This document shows, piece by piece, positions 1 to 12,300 of a stretch of DNA of 64,000 nucleotides (its first letter is position 1; each line of letters starts with the position of its first letter). Source of the DNA: Undaria pinnatifida (Eukaryota > Sar > Phaeophyceae > Laminariales > Alariaceae); assembly GCA_012845835.1 (NCBI GenBank), contig JABAKD010000002.1, positions 7,186,603 through 7,250,602 on the forward strand, given 5' to 3'. The notes beneath the pieces were generated by a model. It did no database searches, was not told where the DNA came from, and saw only the letters and a list, made by a program, of their open reading frames with translations. The position numbers and the translations under genes are program-made.

Positions 1-1209
1 GTATACTGGAACCGAACGAAATTGTCCACTACCCTCGACTCCAGCTACTTTTGTATTGCCGTTACCCGCAACGTATCACATGCACACCTCCCAATACACC
101 GGTAAACGACACACAATCGACCACCCCTTCTATCGCTTAACTGGCTTGTTGGGACCGCTTTCATTTAAGCGTTGCGGTGACATCCGCAGAAACCTTGTAG
201 ATCTACGTCATACCGCTATGTGCGGAAATATAGAGACCTGTGTGAATATTAGTACGAAGAAAGAACGGTACTTAAACTTGTGTCCAGAGCGGTACGTACC
301 AGTACTGCCTTTACTGCCGTCTCCGACTCTGCTCCCATGTCTGAATGTGCAAGAGGCTTGTTTGCTTGTGTTAGCGGGCTTTTAAGACTCACCGGTGCGC
401 TGTGCATGGAGGAAAACCTCGAGTCCGAGACCACGGGAAACGATCGCCCCGTCGACTCGGTGTCATTGCTGCTGCCCCTACCGCCACCACCACCGCCTTT
501 GCCTCTGCTGCTGCTGCCGGTGGATCCTCGCTTTTTGCTGCCCCTCCTGCCCTGCGGTGTATTGCCACCACCACCACCACCACTGCTGTCATTGTTGCCC
601 ACCATCTCGTCCGAGCTTATAGCGGCCTTCAAAGGGTGGCCTTGACGTCACTGATGCCAGCTTAGGTGCCGCTTGGAGCACGAGCAATGGGTGCCAGTGG
701 GTGCCTGATGCTACCCAGTACCGCCGCAAACCGCAAACGAAACAAACCCAAAAGTTGACAGTCCCTCCCGATCACGATCTGTGGGTGGTTTGGTGGCAAC
801 GAACGATTGATCCACCCACTTTCTTCCACAATAGGAGAGCCTCGGCGACTGTCTTTCTACCTGCACTCGGTCTATTGTCACACCAGAACCATATCCCGCT
901 GTTGGATCGCCTCTGCCTCGGGGTCTGTGCCCTCTGTCGCTTTCTGGCTGCTGGTGGCGCTCGGCTCGCTCGGGTTCGAACGTACAGTATGGATGACCCC
1001 AACAAAACACGCCTTTAAAACTATAGGAAAACGGTGAATCACACCACAACCGCAAACCCTGCTGAGCCTGCACGCTCTGCTCCTTTCGCTCTGCTTGCCA
1101 CCCCTGCTACCCTCTACTCCGGGAACCCACCACCACTTAACTGTTACACTCTTCCAAAAGCACAGCAGCAGCAACAGAAGCAACGGGAGCGAAATCACTA
1201 GCATCAGAA
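1..1209. other. upstream region of ATAD3, no recognised gene
   Basis: No exon or known domain is seen. Several overlapping frames are open at 249-665 only because of CCACCA/CTGCTG-type low-complexity runs, which yield poly-Pro, poly-Leu or poly-Gly on either strand. The last 60 bases before the ATAD3 start are A- and CAG-rich and look like a 5' leader. The promoter of ATAD3 must lie here, but I cannot point to a core element. Confidence 0.4.
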
Positions 1210-1401
1210 ATGTTCAAGCCAGGCGGCCTGTTCGGACCTAAACCAGGCAAGGCAGCACTTGAGCAGGCAGTCGGCACTGGGTCTGGCAGCGATGACAACA
1301 GGGATGCGAAGAAGGGAGGGGGCGACAGCGGTGGGGACAAGACTTACGGTGGTTCGGGTTTCGACCCCAGGGGCTTGGAGCGAGCTGCCAAGGCTGCCAA
1401 G
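1210..1401 (+). CDS. ATAD3: ATAD3 exon 1 (start codon, N-terminal block)
   Basis: Codes residues 1-64. Gly/Ser/Asp-rich opening followed by [14 protein letters not shown], the family's N-terminal signature. Donor AAG|GTGCGT, phase 0. The ATG sits in cagaaATGttc context. Confidence 0.93.
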
Positions 1402-4400
1402 GTGCGTGGTTCTCTAGAGAGTGCAAACTGCTGTGGTGCAAACGCAGCAGCAATCAGTCAGCACAGGTTCGTGAGCGGCATATACTGGATGTGCCTGGAT
1501 GTGCGGACATGGGCGAGTGCTGTTGCCGTGCCGAGCTTTGCTTGTCTCTCGGTGGCCCGTATGCTGCACTAGGAGTCTAGGGAACCTTGCTTTAGCTGGA
1601 ATGGGCGACAATTTGCAGTGCGTGCTTGCTGTTCGCCTTGCAAGCACTCTGTACCGATGCTCCTGGCGCGGGTGGTTCGTGCGCGTAAGCGTTCTTGCAG
1701 CGTGCATATGTTCTGCTTTGCTGTTCGTACCGCTGTTCTGTTTTGTGATCGGAGACTATCAATACCGCGTATGGATACACGGCTGTTGTACTGCCGACGT
1801 AGCAGTAGACGCACTGTTGTGCATCATGCACAACACACAGCAAGCAGTGCATAGTTGTAGTTGCGCTCCTCTAGCATGCTGCCGGCTGCATGTAGTGAAC
1901 GCAAAGCAGCGAATACCTCAACACCTACGAGGCACCGATACCTGGTATACTCCTGAACATGACAAGGACCCGAGGACAGCATCGCTGTACACCCTAGCTA
2001 GGCAGAGAGGTGCCCAGATCAAGAACCAAGTACGAAAACACCCCCAGTGCTATTTTATGGTGACGTCACCAGGCCTCGGCGTTGGGTACAACAGCATGCG
2101 TGCCTATAAATCGGTAGTAAACCCGCGAGGATACCCCAAGATGCCCACAAGGGCCACATACAGCAGCGTCTTGTAGATGATCTATTTAATAGATGATCTA
2201 GATCATGATCTGTCCGAGGTGTGGAGCCTTTGTACTGGATACTGTAGAACACACCCTCTCCTAAACAAGGAACCAAACCTGGATCAGAATTTCTGTTTCT
2301 TATATCTCGCTTGTACTCCCAGTTGGCGTAGTTAGCAGGCTCATCAGATTGATGAACCACCGAGTGTACAAATGTTGTTTGTAACCATTGGTTCGTCCGC
2401 CCGTCGGTCTGTCTGTCCCTCTATATGCCTGTCTGTCATCCCGTCCGTCGGTATGCCCGTCTGCGTCCGTCCATCCGTCGGTACGGGTACGTGTCCACCT
2501 GACAGGTCCTGAACGAGTCGCCGAATGCCGCGATGGCTTTGGAGCTGATCAAGCAGCAGGAGATGACCAAGGCAGCTGAGCACCAAAAGCAACAGGCCGA
2601 GTATTCAGCTTACGTCAAACAGATGGAGGTGACAGCAGTAGGAGTGTTCCCTCTATGATACCGGTATAGCGCCGGTCAAGTAGTGCCGGTGGCCCGCTAT
2701 AAGGCCTTGTGAAATCGCTTGGCACATATCACAAAATTTGTGGGTGGCAGCATGTGGACTATCGCCGGATGCCGCTATGCTGCCGGTGTTTTCGGCCGGC
2801 ACGTACGGGGACTATAGCGAGACCACTACTGCTGTATGTGCGACCAGCGACCACCAAGCGAGGACGACATGATTTTCTCGATCGCTATGCACTAAACTAA
2901 TTTTAATCACTTTTGTTCGTTTCTTTATTTTTGATTTTAGGTTTGTGCTCTGTCTACTGTTAGCCAATAGACTCCCTCCGAGTTCGATCTACGACGATTG
3001 GATCGAGTTTATTTAGTATTGTTTGGGTTAGCACGTATGATAGACATCCGATTTTTTTTTTTATGGTTTCCCACTCCACCCCACCCCAACCCACCCCAAC
3101 CCACCCCACCCCAACCCAACCCAACCCAACCCAACCCAACCCAACCCAACCCAACCCAACCCAACCTCAACCCAACCCAACCCAACCCAACCCAACCCAA
3201 CCCAACCCAACCCAACCCAACCCAACCCAACCCAACCCAACCCAACCCAACCCAACCCAACCCAACCCAACCCAACCCAACCCAACCCAACCCAACCCAA
3301 CCCAACCCAACCCAACCCAACCCAACCCAACCCAACCCAACCCAACCCAACCCAACCCAACCCCACCCCACCCCACCCAACCCAACCCCACCCAACCCAC
3401 CCAACCCCACCCCACCCCACACACGGTGATGGCAGTAATATGTGTTCTGCTGCACGAGTCCCTAACGACAGCACCAACTGCGTTGTTATATATTTGACCC
3501 CACCCCACCCCTATTACAGTATACTAGTATACCCCGTAGCACACGTTTAATTAACTCCACCTCACCCCTACTATATGGCATATTCATGACCGCACCCCAC
3601 CTGTTTTTTCTAGCGTGTGTTTGACTTCACCCTGCTCCACCCCACCGATGTTGTCGTATGAGCAGCTTCAACGTGTGGAGCAAGAGGCCGAGGAAGCCCG
3701 CAAGACTCTGGGGCTGCAGACGGAGGAGGACAAGAAGAGGGCTCAGTTCGCCGACGAGCTCGAGAGGAAACGGCACGTAGACCAGGTACAAAGTATGCAG
3801 CATGCAGTGCGTGGGCTTAGCTGTTTTGTCCTGGGAGGGTTTCGCTCGTATCATGCATGGCCGTGGTCTTTAGGCGCAAGAGGTTGGGTTGACTTGAGTT
3901 GGGTTTGGTTGGGCTGGGCTGGGGTTGCGTGGCATAAGAGGGTGAGGTTGGGGGAGGTTTTAGGAGGACAAACAGAGGGCACAGATCGCCCACGAGCTAG
4001 AGAGGAAACGGCACGTCGATCAGGTGTGATACGCGGCATGCAGTGCATGGGTTGGGCTGGCGGGTGGGGGGGCTGGGGGCGGGGCGGAGGCGGGAGGGGG
4101 GCGGAGGGGTTTGTTTGAATTGTCTTGGCTTGCCTAGGCGTGGGGTGGAGTGGTGTGGGATGGAATAGGATGGGGTTGAGTAGGGTGGGGTGGGGTTTCG
4201 CCGAGGTGGTGTGGTGTGGTTTGGGGTGGGTGGGGGAGGGTTGCACGAGAGCGTGCGGGGGGGGTTAAGAGGGGTGGGGGGAAGGCGAGCTGGGGAGAGA
4301 CGAAAACGAAAATAGACTACTCGTAAATTAGTAGTATATATGGAAATGAAAGCAAAAATGAGGATGAAAACGAATACGAAAACGAAAACGAGAACCCATA

Positions 4401-7400
4401 CGAAAACCAAAAACCAAACCTTTTTTTTTATTCATCAGGTACAAGCGGACCGGTACCTGCGCGACGAGGAGATGCGCAAGCAGGAGGAGCTCACCCGCAA
4501 GCAGGAGGCTGTCCGGCGAAAGACGCTCGAGTACGAGGCGGAGCTGCGGCAGCAGACGGAGCTGGCGCGCGTGAAGGCGGAGACGGAGGGAAAGATCAGG
4601 CAGGAAAGGCAAAACCACGACTTGAGGATGGAGGAGGCCAGGGAGGGGGCCAAGGAGTACCGCGATACCGTACTCGAGGGTAAGTACCATCAGAGGGTAT
4701 GTTGTATGGTTAAAAGAGGAAAGGGTTAAGTGTTCATGGTTGAAAAATTAACGAAAAAAAGAACCGTACCGCCGTGCTGGAGGTTATTGTATGCTTCCTA
4801 TTTGGCAGATAAAAGGTGGTTCATTGTTGGTTGAAAATTAACTATAACCTATCAGGTACATACGGAATATTTATCAATTGCTATTTTGCTGCATGTATGT
4901 TGGAGTGGTGCGTTTCGTTTATCCCGTTTTTTTGGGGGGGGGTGTAAGTCACTTTGTATCGCGATACCACGACGCAAGGGTGGAATAGAGGGGGGGACGG
5001 GGCCAAGGAGTACCCGGACATGGCCGTGCTAGAGGGTAAGAAAGCATACCATGGTTGAGCATGCAGCATCCTCCTTGCGCGTATTTGCCAAAAAAAAACG
5101 CGCAATTGTGTCGTTAACTTGGTCTGTGATGTCGACGCGCCGTCATGTGTAGGGATTAAGCTGGCGGGGGAGACGCTCGGCACGGGGCTGCAGGAGTTCC
5201 TGGGCGATAAGGATAAGATGGTGGCGGCGACGGCCACTCTGACGGCGATGGCCCTGGGGATTTACACCGCAAGGACCGGCACAGGCGAGTAGTTGGTATT
5301 GGATGTTCCGACACGTACTACGGCGGTAGAGGTGCACTGGGTCTTTTGGGCCTTCTGAGGGTGGTGACTTAACGCCGTTTCAACTGGAAACCCTTTTTGG
5401 GGAAATTTTTACTTGAAGTTTGTATAGGAAGGGATGTCTTAACGCCTTCACAACCGGAAACCCTTGTTGGGGACAAATTTACTTGAAGTTAGTTTAGGGA
5501 GGGATGTCTTAGCGCCTTCACACCCAGACGCCCTTTTTTTGGGACAAATTTACTTGAAGTTGGTACAGGGAGGGATTTGGGGGCTCTAAAGGGGTTAAGG
5601 GGCTCCATACCTCACCCCATAACTGATTTTGAGCGAAATTGAAAATGCATTCCGATGAAGAAACGCTTGGCCCAGGTATACAAAACACGTTATTTTGCAA
5701 ACCGAGAATGCAATTCCGACGAGTTTGGGTTAATAACCCCCTGCAGAGCCCCAAAACCCCTCCCGGTACTGATTCCAAGTATTTGTTCCCGAAAAAAAAC
5801 GGGTTTCCAGTAGTAGAGGCGTTTCGAAACCTCGTCATTTCGGAAAGTATTTTGACGTAAATTCGCTACCTCTGTCGTAGCATGCAACTTTTTTTTTTTG
5901 TACAGATGAAACGGCAGTCTTGTTTTTCCTCATGTTCGTTTACATTTTTTTTTTTGCATCTTTCCTTTTTTTTTCAGTTCTTTTTTTTTCTCCTTATCCC
6001 AAACGCATACACCAAATGTTTAACTCCTACTAAATAGGCTAAAACGCAAACCTACCCCAAACAATCAGTATCTAAACAGCCCAAACCAATACCAAACCCC
6101 AACCACCCCAAACCATACCCCACCTCGAGCCCCAAAAACCCACACCCGAACCCCGGATAACAAGCCTATAATAGATACCCCAACAACCCAACCCCTCATC
6201 CCAACGCCAACTCCGATTACGAGGCCCAAAGCTAAATACCACCAACCAAAGCCTACAACCTATTCCCCAACCCAGACCCACCCCGCTCCCCAAAAACAAC
6301 AACCAAACCCAACAACGCAACACCCTGACCCCAAACCCAGACCCCCAGTCTCAACCCCCAACGCAACCCCAAACCCTAACAACCCAAACCCCGAACCCAA
6401 ATCTCAATTCCCAAACCCAAACCGAAACCCAATTAATGCTCCCAAAAACCAACAGGCGTGGCCGGGCGTGCCCACTTCCAAACCCAACCGCAACCCCCAA
6501 GACAAACGCAAACCCCAAACCCAACCACCGTGACCCCGACCCGAATCCTCAACCCCAATCCCCAACCCCAACCATCGCCACCCCAAGCCACAAAAGCCTA
6601 CCCCAATAACCAAACCTAAACAACCCAAACCAAAAACCAACCCCAACAACCCAACCTCATCCACTAACCCCAGCTCTCCCCCCCCCCCCCCCCCCCCTAG
6701 GGGTGGCCGGGGGGGGGGCCGGACGTTTCACGCAAACCCAACCACCCCAACTCGAATCCGAAATCCGACTCCCAAACTCCAACCATCGCCACCCCAAGCC
6801 CCAACCCAAGCCCCAACCCAAGCCCCAACCCAACCCCAAAAACCAAGCCCAAACATCCCAAACCAAAACCCAACCCGAGCAAGTCAAACCCCAACCGCCC
6901 TAACCCCAGCCGTCACCCTCCCCCAACCCCAACCGCCCAACGCCAACCTCAAAACCGCAACAGGGGTGGCCGGGCGTTTCATCGAGGCGCGACTGGGGAA
7001 GCCTTCCCTGGTTAGGGAAACTTCTCGGCGCACCTTCTTCCAGACGGTTCGCAACCCCATCCCTTCCCTCAAGCGTGCTTTCGGCATGACCAAGGTGGAG
7101 GAAGCTTTGAGCGGGGTGGTGCTGGAGAAGGGGCTCGAGACGCGCTTGTCAAGGGTTGCGCAGTCTACGTTTAACACCAAGCGGAATAATGCTCCCTTCC
7201 GACATCTCCTGCTTTATGGTGAGCGCGGGGGCGGGGCGTATGCTTTTTTGCTGTTGATTTTTTGGTTTCTTATTTTTGCAGGGTAGTCCTCGGTACCGTT
7301 TTTTTTCACGGTACCAGATCGGACGGTATTGCGAAATGACGGTACTTTTCAAACGGTTGACGGTATTTCGATTTCTCACGGTACCACTTTTGGCGGTACA

Positions 7401-9296
7401 CGGTATCGCCGAATTTGACGGTACTTTTTCGGCGGTATCGAAAAGTGACGGTATTTTCTAGACGGTAGACGGTTTTTCGATATTTGACGGTACTTTTTTG
7501 GCGGTACTGCAAAACGACGGTACCGGTCCCGGTACTGCCAAATTTGACGGTACTTTTTTGAGGGTACTGAAATATGACGGTTCCGCCACTGAGAAATACA
7601 GAATTACGAATGACGAAATACTTGACAGTACCTGCCGGGCGGCGATCAAGCATGCCGGCACCACCCCGCTGATGCTCCTGCATACCTATATAGAACGGAC
7701 GAATAGAGGCTAGACTAATCGTCGAACCGTCAAGCTGACAAACTCACCAGCCTCACGCGAAACAACATTTAGACATTTAGCACCAAAATAAGACAATAAA
7801 ACAATACTACTACTGTAAACAATAAAACAATAAAACCTAAAACATGAAAACATTCAATGAAAACCATCACCCTACAATCTTTGACGGTTCTGAATATGAC
7901 GGTTTTTCTAAACGGGAAACGGTACTTCGCTTATTTGACGGTACTTTTATGGCGGTGCTGGAAAATGACGGTACTTTTCAAACGGTTGACGGTTTTTCGA
8001 TTTTTGACGGTACCGCCTTCGGCGGTACACGGTTTGCCCAAATATGACGGTATTCCGCCGAGTACCGGGACCGACGTGCAGCACGGGAAAATTACCTCGG
8101 GAATTTTCCCGAGGACTACCCTGTATTTTTCGTGTCGTCCCCCCCCCCCCCCCCCCCCCGTATTTTTTAGTTTTCACCTGACGTGGGTGCGGGAGAGAGG
8201 GCTCGAGACGCGCCTACGTAGGGTTGCGTAGTGTACGGTTATTACCAAGCGGAAGAATGTTCTCTTGCGGCATCTCCTGCTTTGTGGTGAGCGGGGGCCG
8301 GGGACATATATGTTTCTCGTTTTTTTTGTTTTTTTGTATTTTTCGTGTCGTTTTTCTTTTTTCGTATTTTTATGTTGTCGCCCGACGTGAGTGCTGGAGA
8401 GCGGGCTCGAGATGCGCGTTGTCTTGGGCTACGTAGTCCACGTTTTCTAGCACGGGGAATAGTGCTTATTCTCGGCATCTCCTGCTTTATAGAGGGGAGG
8501 GGTGGGGGGAACACTCAGTTTGTGCGTGGCCGTAGTCGTATGACCATTGACCCTCGCATCCCTACTATTCCGGGAAGGAGCACGTCGGGTTTTCACCAGC
8601 CAGGGGGGGGGGGGGGGGGGGGGTACATTTCTCGCGTTTGTTTTTCTTGTTTCGCAATGCGTTTGTTCGAGGTTTCTTTTTTCCTTGCTTGTGTAATACG
8701 TTCTTCTTCACGCAGCGGGTGCTGGAGAGGAAGCTCGAGACGCGCCTGTCCAGAGTTGGGCAGTCCACTTGTAACACCAAGCGGAATAATGGTTCCTTTC
8801 GGGGCATCTGCTGCTCTATGATGAGGGAGCGGGGGTTGGGGGGGGGGGGAGGGAGGGGTGTTTCTTGCTGTGGGCTCTGGTTTCTGTTTTGTTTTTTTAG
8901 CAGTGCCTCGTGCTTCGACGTATGTACGTTTTTACAACCAAACGCTTCCAAGCGGAATAATATTGCCCTCCGGCATCTGGTACTTTATAGTGAGGGTCTG
9001 GTTTGAGGGGATTGGGGGGTTGGAGGTAGAGTGGGGAATGGGTAGGGAGGGGGGGGAGGGAAAGGGTTGGGAAGGGGAACTGAGGGCGGGGGGGGGGGGG
9101 GGGGGGAGGCGAACAACCCAAACCGACCAAACTGAACCAAACCAAAACAAAGAAAATTAATTTAACCCAGACAAATCAAACCGAAACACACGACCAGATC
9201 AAACCAAACCAAAACTCAACTCAACTCAACTCAACTCAACTAAACTAAGCTATACACAAGCCGAAGAACCGCACCAAAACCAAACCAAGTCAAGAC

Positions 9297-9327
<31 letters not shown>

Positions 9328-12300
9328 CAAAACAAGCCATACCAAATATTCCAAGGTTATGTTCTGTAGGGTTTGTGGATTCCGGGCAAGGGTATGGGAG
9401 TCTTACAGAACTTCCAGCAGTTCCGGGTACGGGTAGGAAAGTGTTGCAGAACTTCCAGAAGTTCCGTGTATTGCGGCACGGGCGTACAGAACTCACAGAA
9501 GTTCCGGGCGGGTACAAAAGGTTCGGTACCCGTACCCCGGGTATTGTGGCACGGGGTGCACAGAACTCACAGAAGTTCCGGGTACGGGTATGGATGTCCT
9601 GCAGAACTAACAGAAGTTCGGGTACGGGTATGAAAGTCTTACAGAACTTCCAGAAGTTCCGGGTATTGTGGCACGGGCGTACAGAACTTACATATTTTCC
9701 AGGTACGGGTATGAATGTCCTACAGAACTTACAGAAGTTCCGGGTACGGGTGATTCCCGGGTAAATGCACACCCACCCCCTCGGGGGGGAATTCGATTTG
9801 AAGTGGAGGATTTACCGTATTCTACACAAGATAACACACCCCCGGTGATACATTTGAGCGCTTGAAAATATTATCACCGGGTGTGGTATCCTGTGGGGGG
9901 TGTGGTATCTTGTGTCGCCATATTACTTGGTATTAGACTAAGGCGCTATATTTCGAGCCCCAAAAAATATCACCGGGGTGTCGTATTCTGTGGGGGGTGT
10001 GGTATCTTATGTGGGTGTGTTATCTTGTGTAGAATACGGTAATCCAACTTGCATGGATGGCATGTTCTCACTGGGTAAATGTCCCCGGGGTAATCTGTTG
10101 TACTACGGCTAGCTTTAAGGGAATTATGAATTATCGACAAAACCATCACCGAGAGAGGTGATAAATCGTGAACCTCGATGAGTGGCGACCGGGGCAACAG
10201 CTGCGCTCACTGCAATATTGCGCTGTAACAGATGATACCATAGCGTACCCCGGCTGTGGCGCTTCAAATGAAATAATGGCGGTCGCAAGCCCATATTTTT
10301 CCACCAGCTCGATAAAAGCTAAGTGCCGCGACAAAGAAGCAAAGCTACCGAAAACACAGAGGATAGTTCAAGAGGTCGATGGTAGCTGCTTCGCCATCAC
10401 GGCAGATCCATGTATTATTCTGATCGGAAAAAAAACACTGACAATACGCATCACGTAGTTTCCCGATAGGAGCCACCAAATCGAATCGAATCCAATTCGA
10501 CTGATGAAAAATAAATATTTTCGATTCAAAAGTGTCCTTGGTTAATATAATACGTGCCCACGGGTTAGAAACGAAAGAAACATCAACAGGACCTACAGTA
10601 GTAGTAGGTGCTATCATAATATACGATACGTACTGCTAATACTGGTGTACTTTCGGCGTTCGGTTGGTGTTATTGACAAGATACGACATCATAATATAAT
10701 GCATAATACACTGTTTGGGTTATTAAACCTGAATTAATGCATGTGGGCTCCCCGGGTATTGCAACAAAGGTATACCCGTACCCCGGGTATTGTTTGTGCC
10801 ACAGTCGTACAGAAGTCACAGAAGTTCCGGGTTAGGGTATGGGGATCTTGCAGAACTTATAGAAGTTCAGGGTACGGTACGGAAGTGTTACAGAACTCAC
10901 AGAAGTTCCGGGTATTGTGGCACGGGCGTACATGACTCACATAAGTTATAAAAATGATATGCCCGTACCCCGGGTATTTGTGGCACTGGCGTACAGAACT
11001 TCCACAAGTTCTGAGTACTGGTATGACTGTCGTACAGAACTTCCAGAAGTTCCGGGTACGGGTATGAATGTCCTACAAAACTTACAGAAGTTCTTTGTAC
11101 GGGGTAAATACCCCGGGTATGGTTTGCGCGTACCCTACAGAACCCGACCTTGAAATCATATTTTTTTGTGTGCATCAACGCGACAGGACCCCCTGGTACG
11201 GGCAAGACTTTGTTCGCGAAGGGCCTCGCGAGACACTCGGGGTTGGAATACGCCATTCTCACTGGCGGAGACATTGCGCCGCTTGGGAGGGATGCCGTTA
11301 CAGAAATGCACAAGGTTTTCGACTGGGCGCAGGTGAGAAGGATGCTCATTGGTCAACGCCAGTCAGCTAGAGCGCTCATTGGTTGGTGCCCTTGAAGACG
11401 GTCATTATTTTGGGGTCTCCGATGAGGTAGTAACTGAACCTCGTCCCTGCTAAAGTCAATGTTGCTGTTTCGAGTCTCCCCGGGTCCATATTCGTGCTCG
11501 TGGAGGCTTTGTCTTGCGTGAAAAAATGGCGATCATTGGCGGAAAGCGCGAGAGCGTTGGTCAGCGAAGTTCGATGAAAACTGTTGAGCGTGAAAAAGCT
11601 GATGAAGCAGTGGGAATGCTGAATGAATGAACCCTATGCGCGATAAAAATGAAGGCGAGTACCGGGGGGGGGGGGGAGAAAGACACCTGTGACCACGGCT
11701 TTTCCCAGAAGGTCGTTGAGAGTAAAAGACCTCTTACGAGTTGAGCTGGAAGGTAAAAGTGATAGTGATTACAAAAAAAAAATCGGAAAGGTCAATGACA
11801 CCTTTACTTGAATTCTTCCTTCCCTGATTTTGTTTATATCTATCATTTTTCGCAACTTTGTTCCCAGTTTCCGCACGTATTTATTTAGTGTAATACCTAG
11901 TCGTGCCCCCCCCCCCACTGGACCCACCTGTAGGCGAATCGCAAGGGTCTGCTGCTGTTGTTGATTTCCAACAGCCAGGTGTTAACAGTGTGGGTTGTAC
12001 TGCTGTAAACCCTGTGTGTTTTTGGTTTTGTCCCCCCCAACCAACTCCACTCTATGATTCTACCCCGGTCTTTGTCCAGCCAACGCCCAAACCCCAACAC
12101 CCCCATTCCTAACCACACCACCCCCACCTTCAATCCCTCCACCGTCAACCCCCCCCCCCCCCCAACCTCCATTGGCGAGCCGCAAAGGTCCGTTCTGTTT
12201 GTTGACGAGGCGGATGCATTCCTCACACCCACTCCCAACCCCCCCTCCAACCCCTAATCCCCCCACCCCCCCCCCTCTAGGCGAGCCGCAAGGGTCTGCT

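Noticed and set aside
249-665. Proline-, leucine- and glycine-rich frames upstream of ATAD3
   Set aside because: Low-complexity CCACCA/CTGCTG runs, overlapping on both strands, no domain and no splice context.
2960-3508. Long open frames on both strands (Pro/Thr/Gln and Gly/Trp/Val repeats)
   Set aside because: Pure products of the CCCAA microsatellite inside ATAD3 intron 2; all frames are open because the unit lacks stops.
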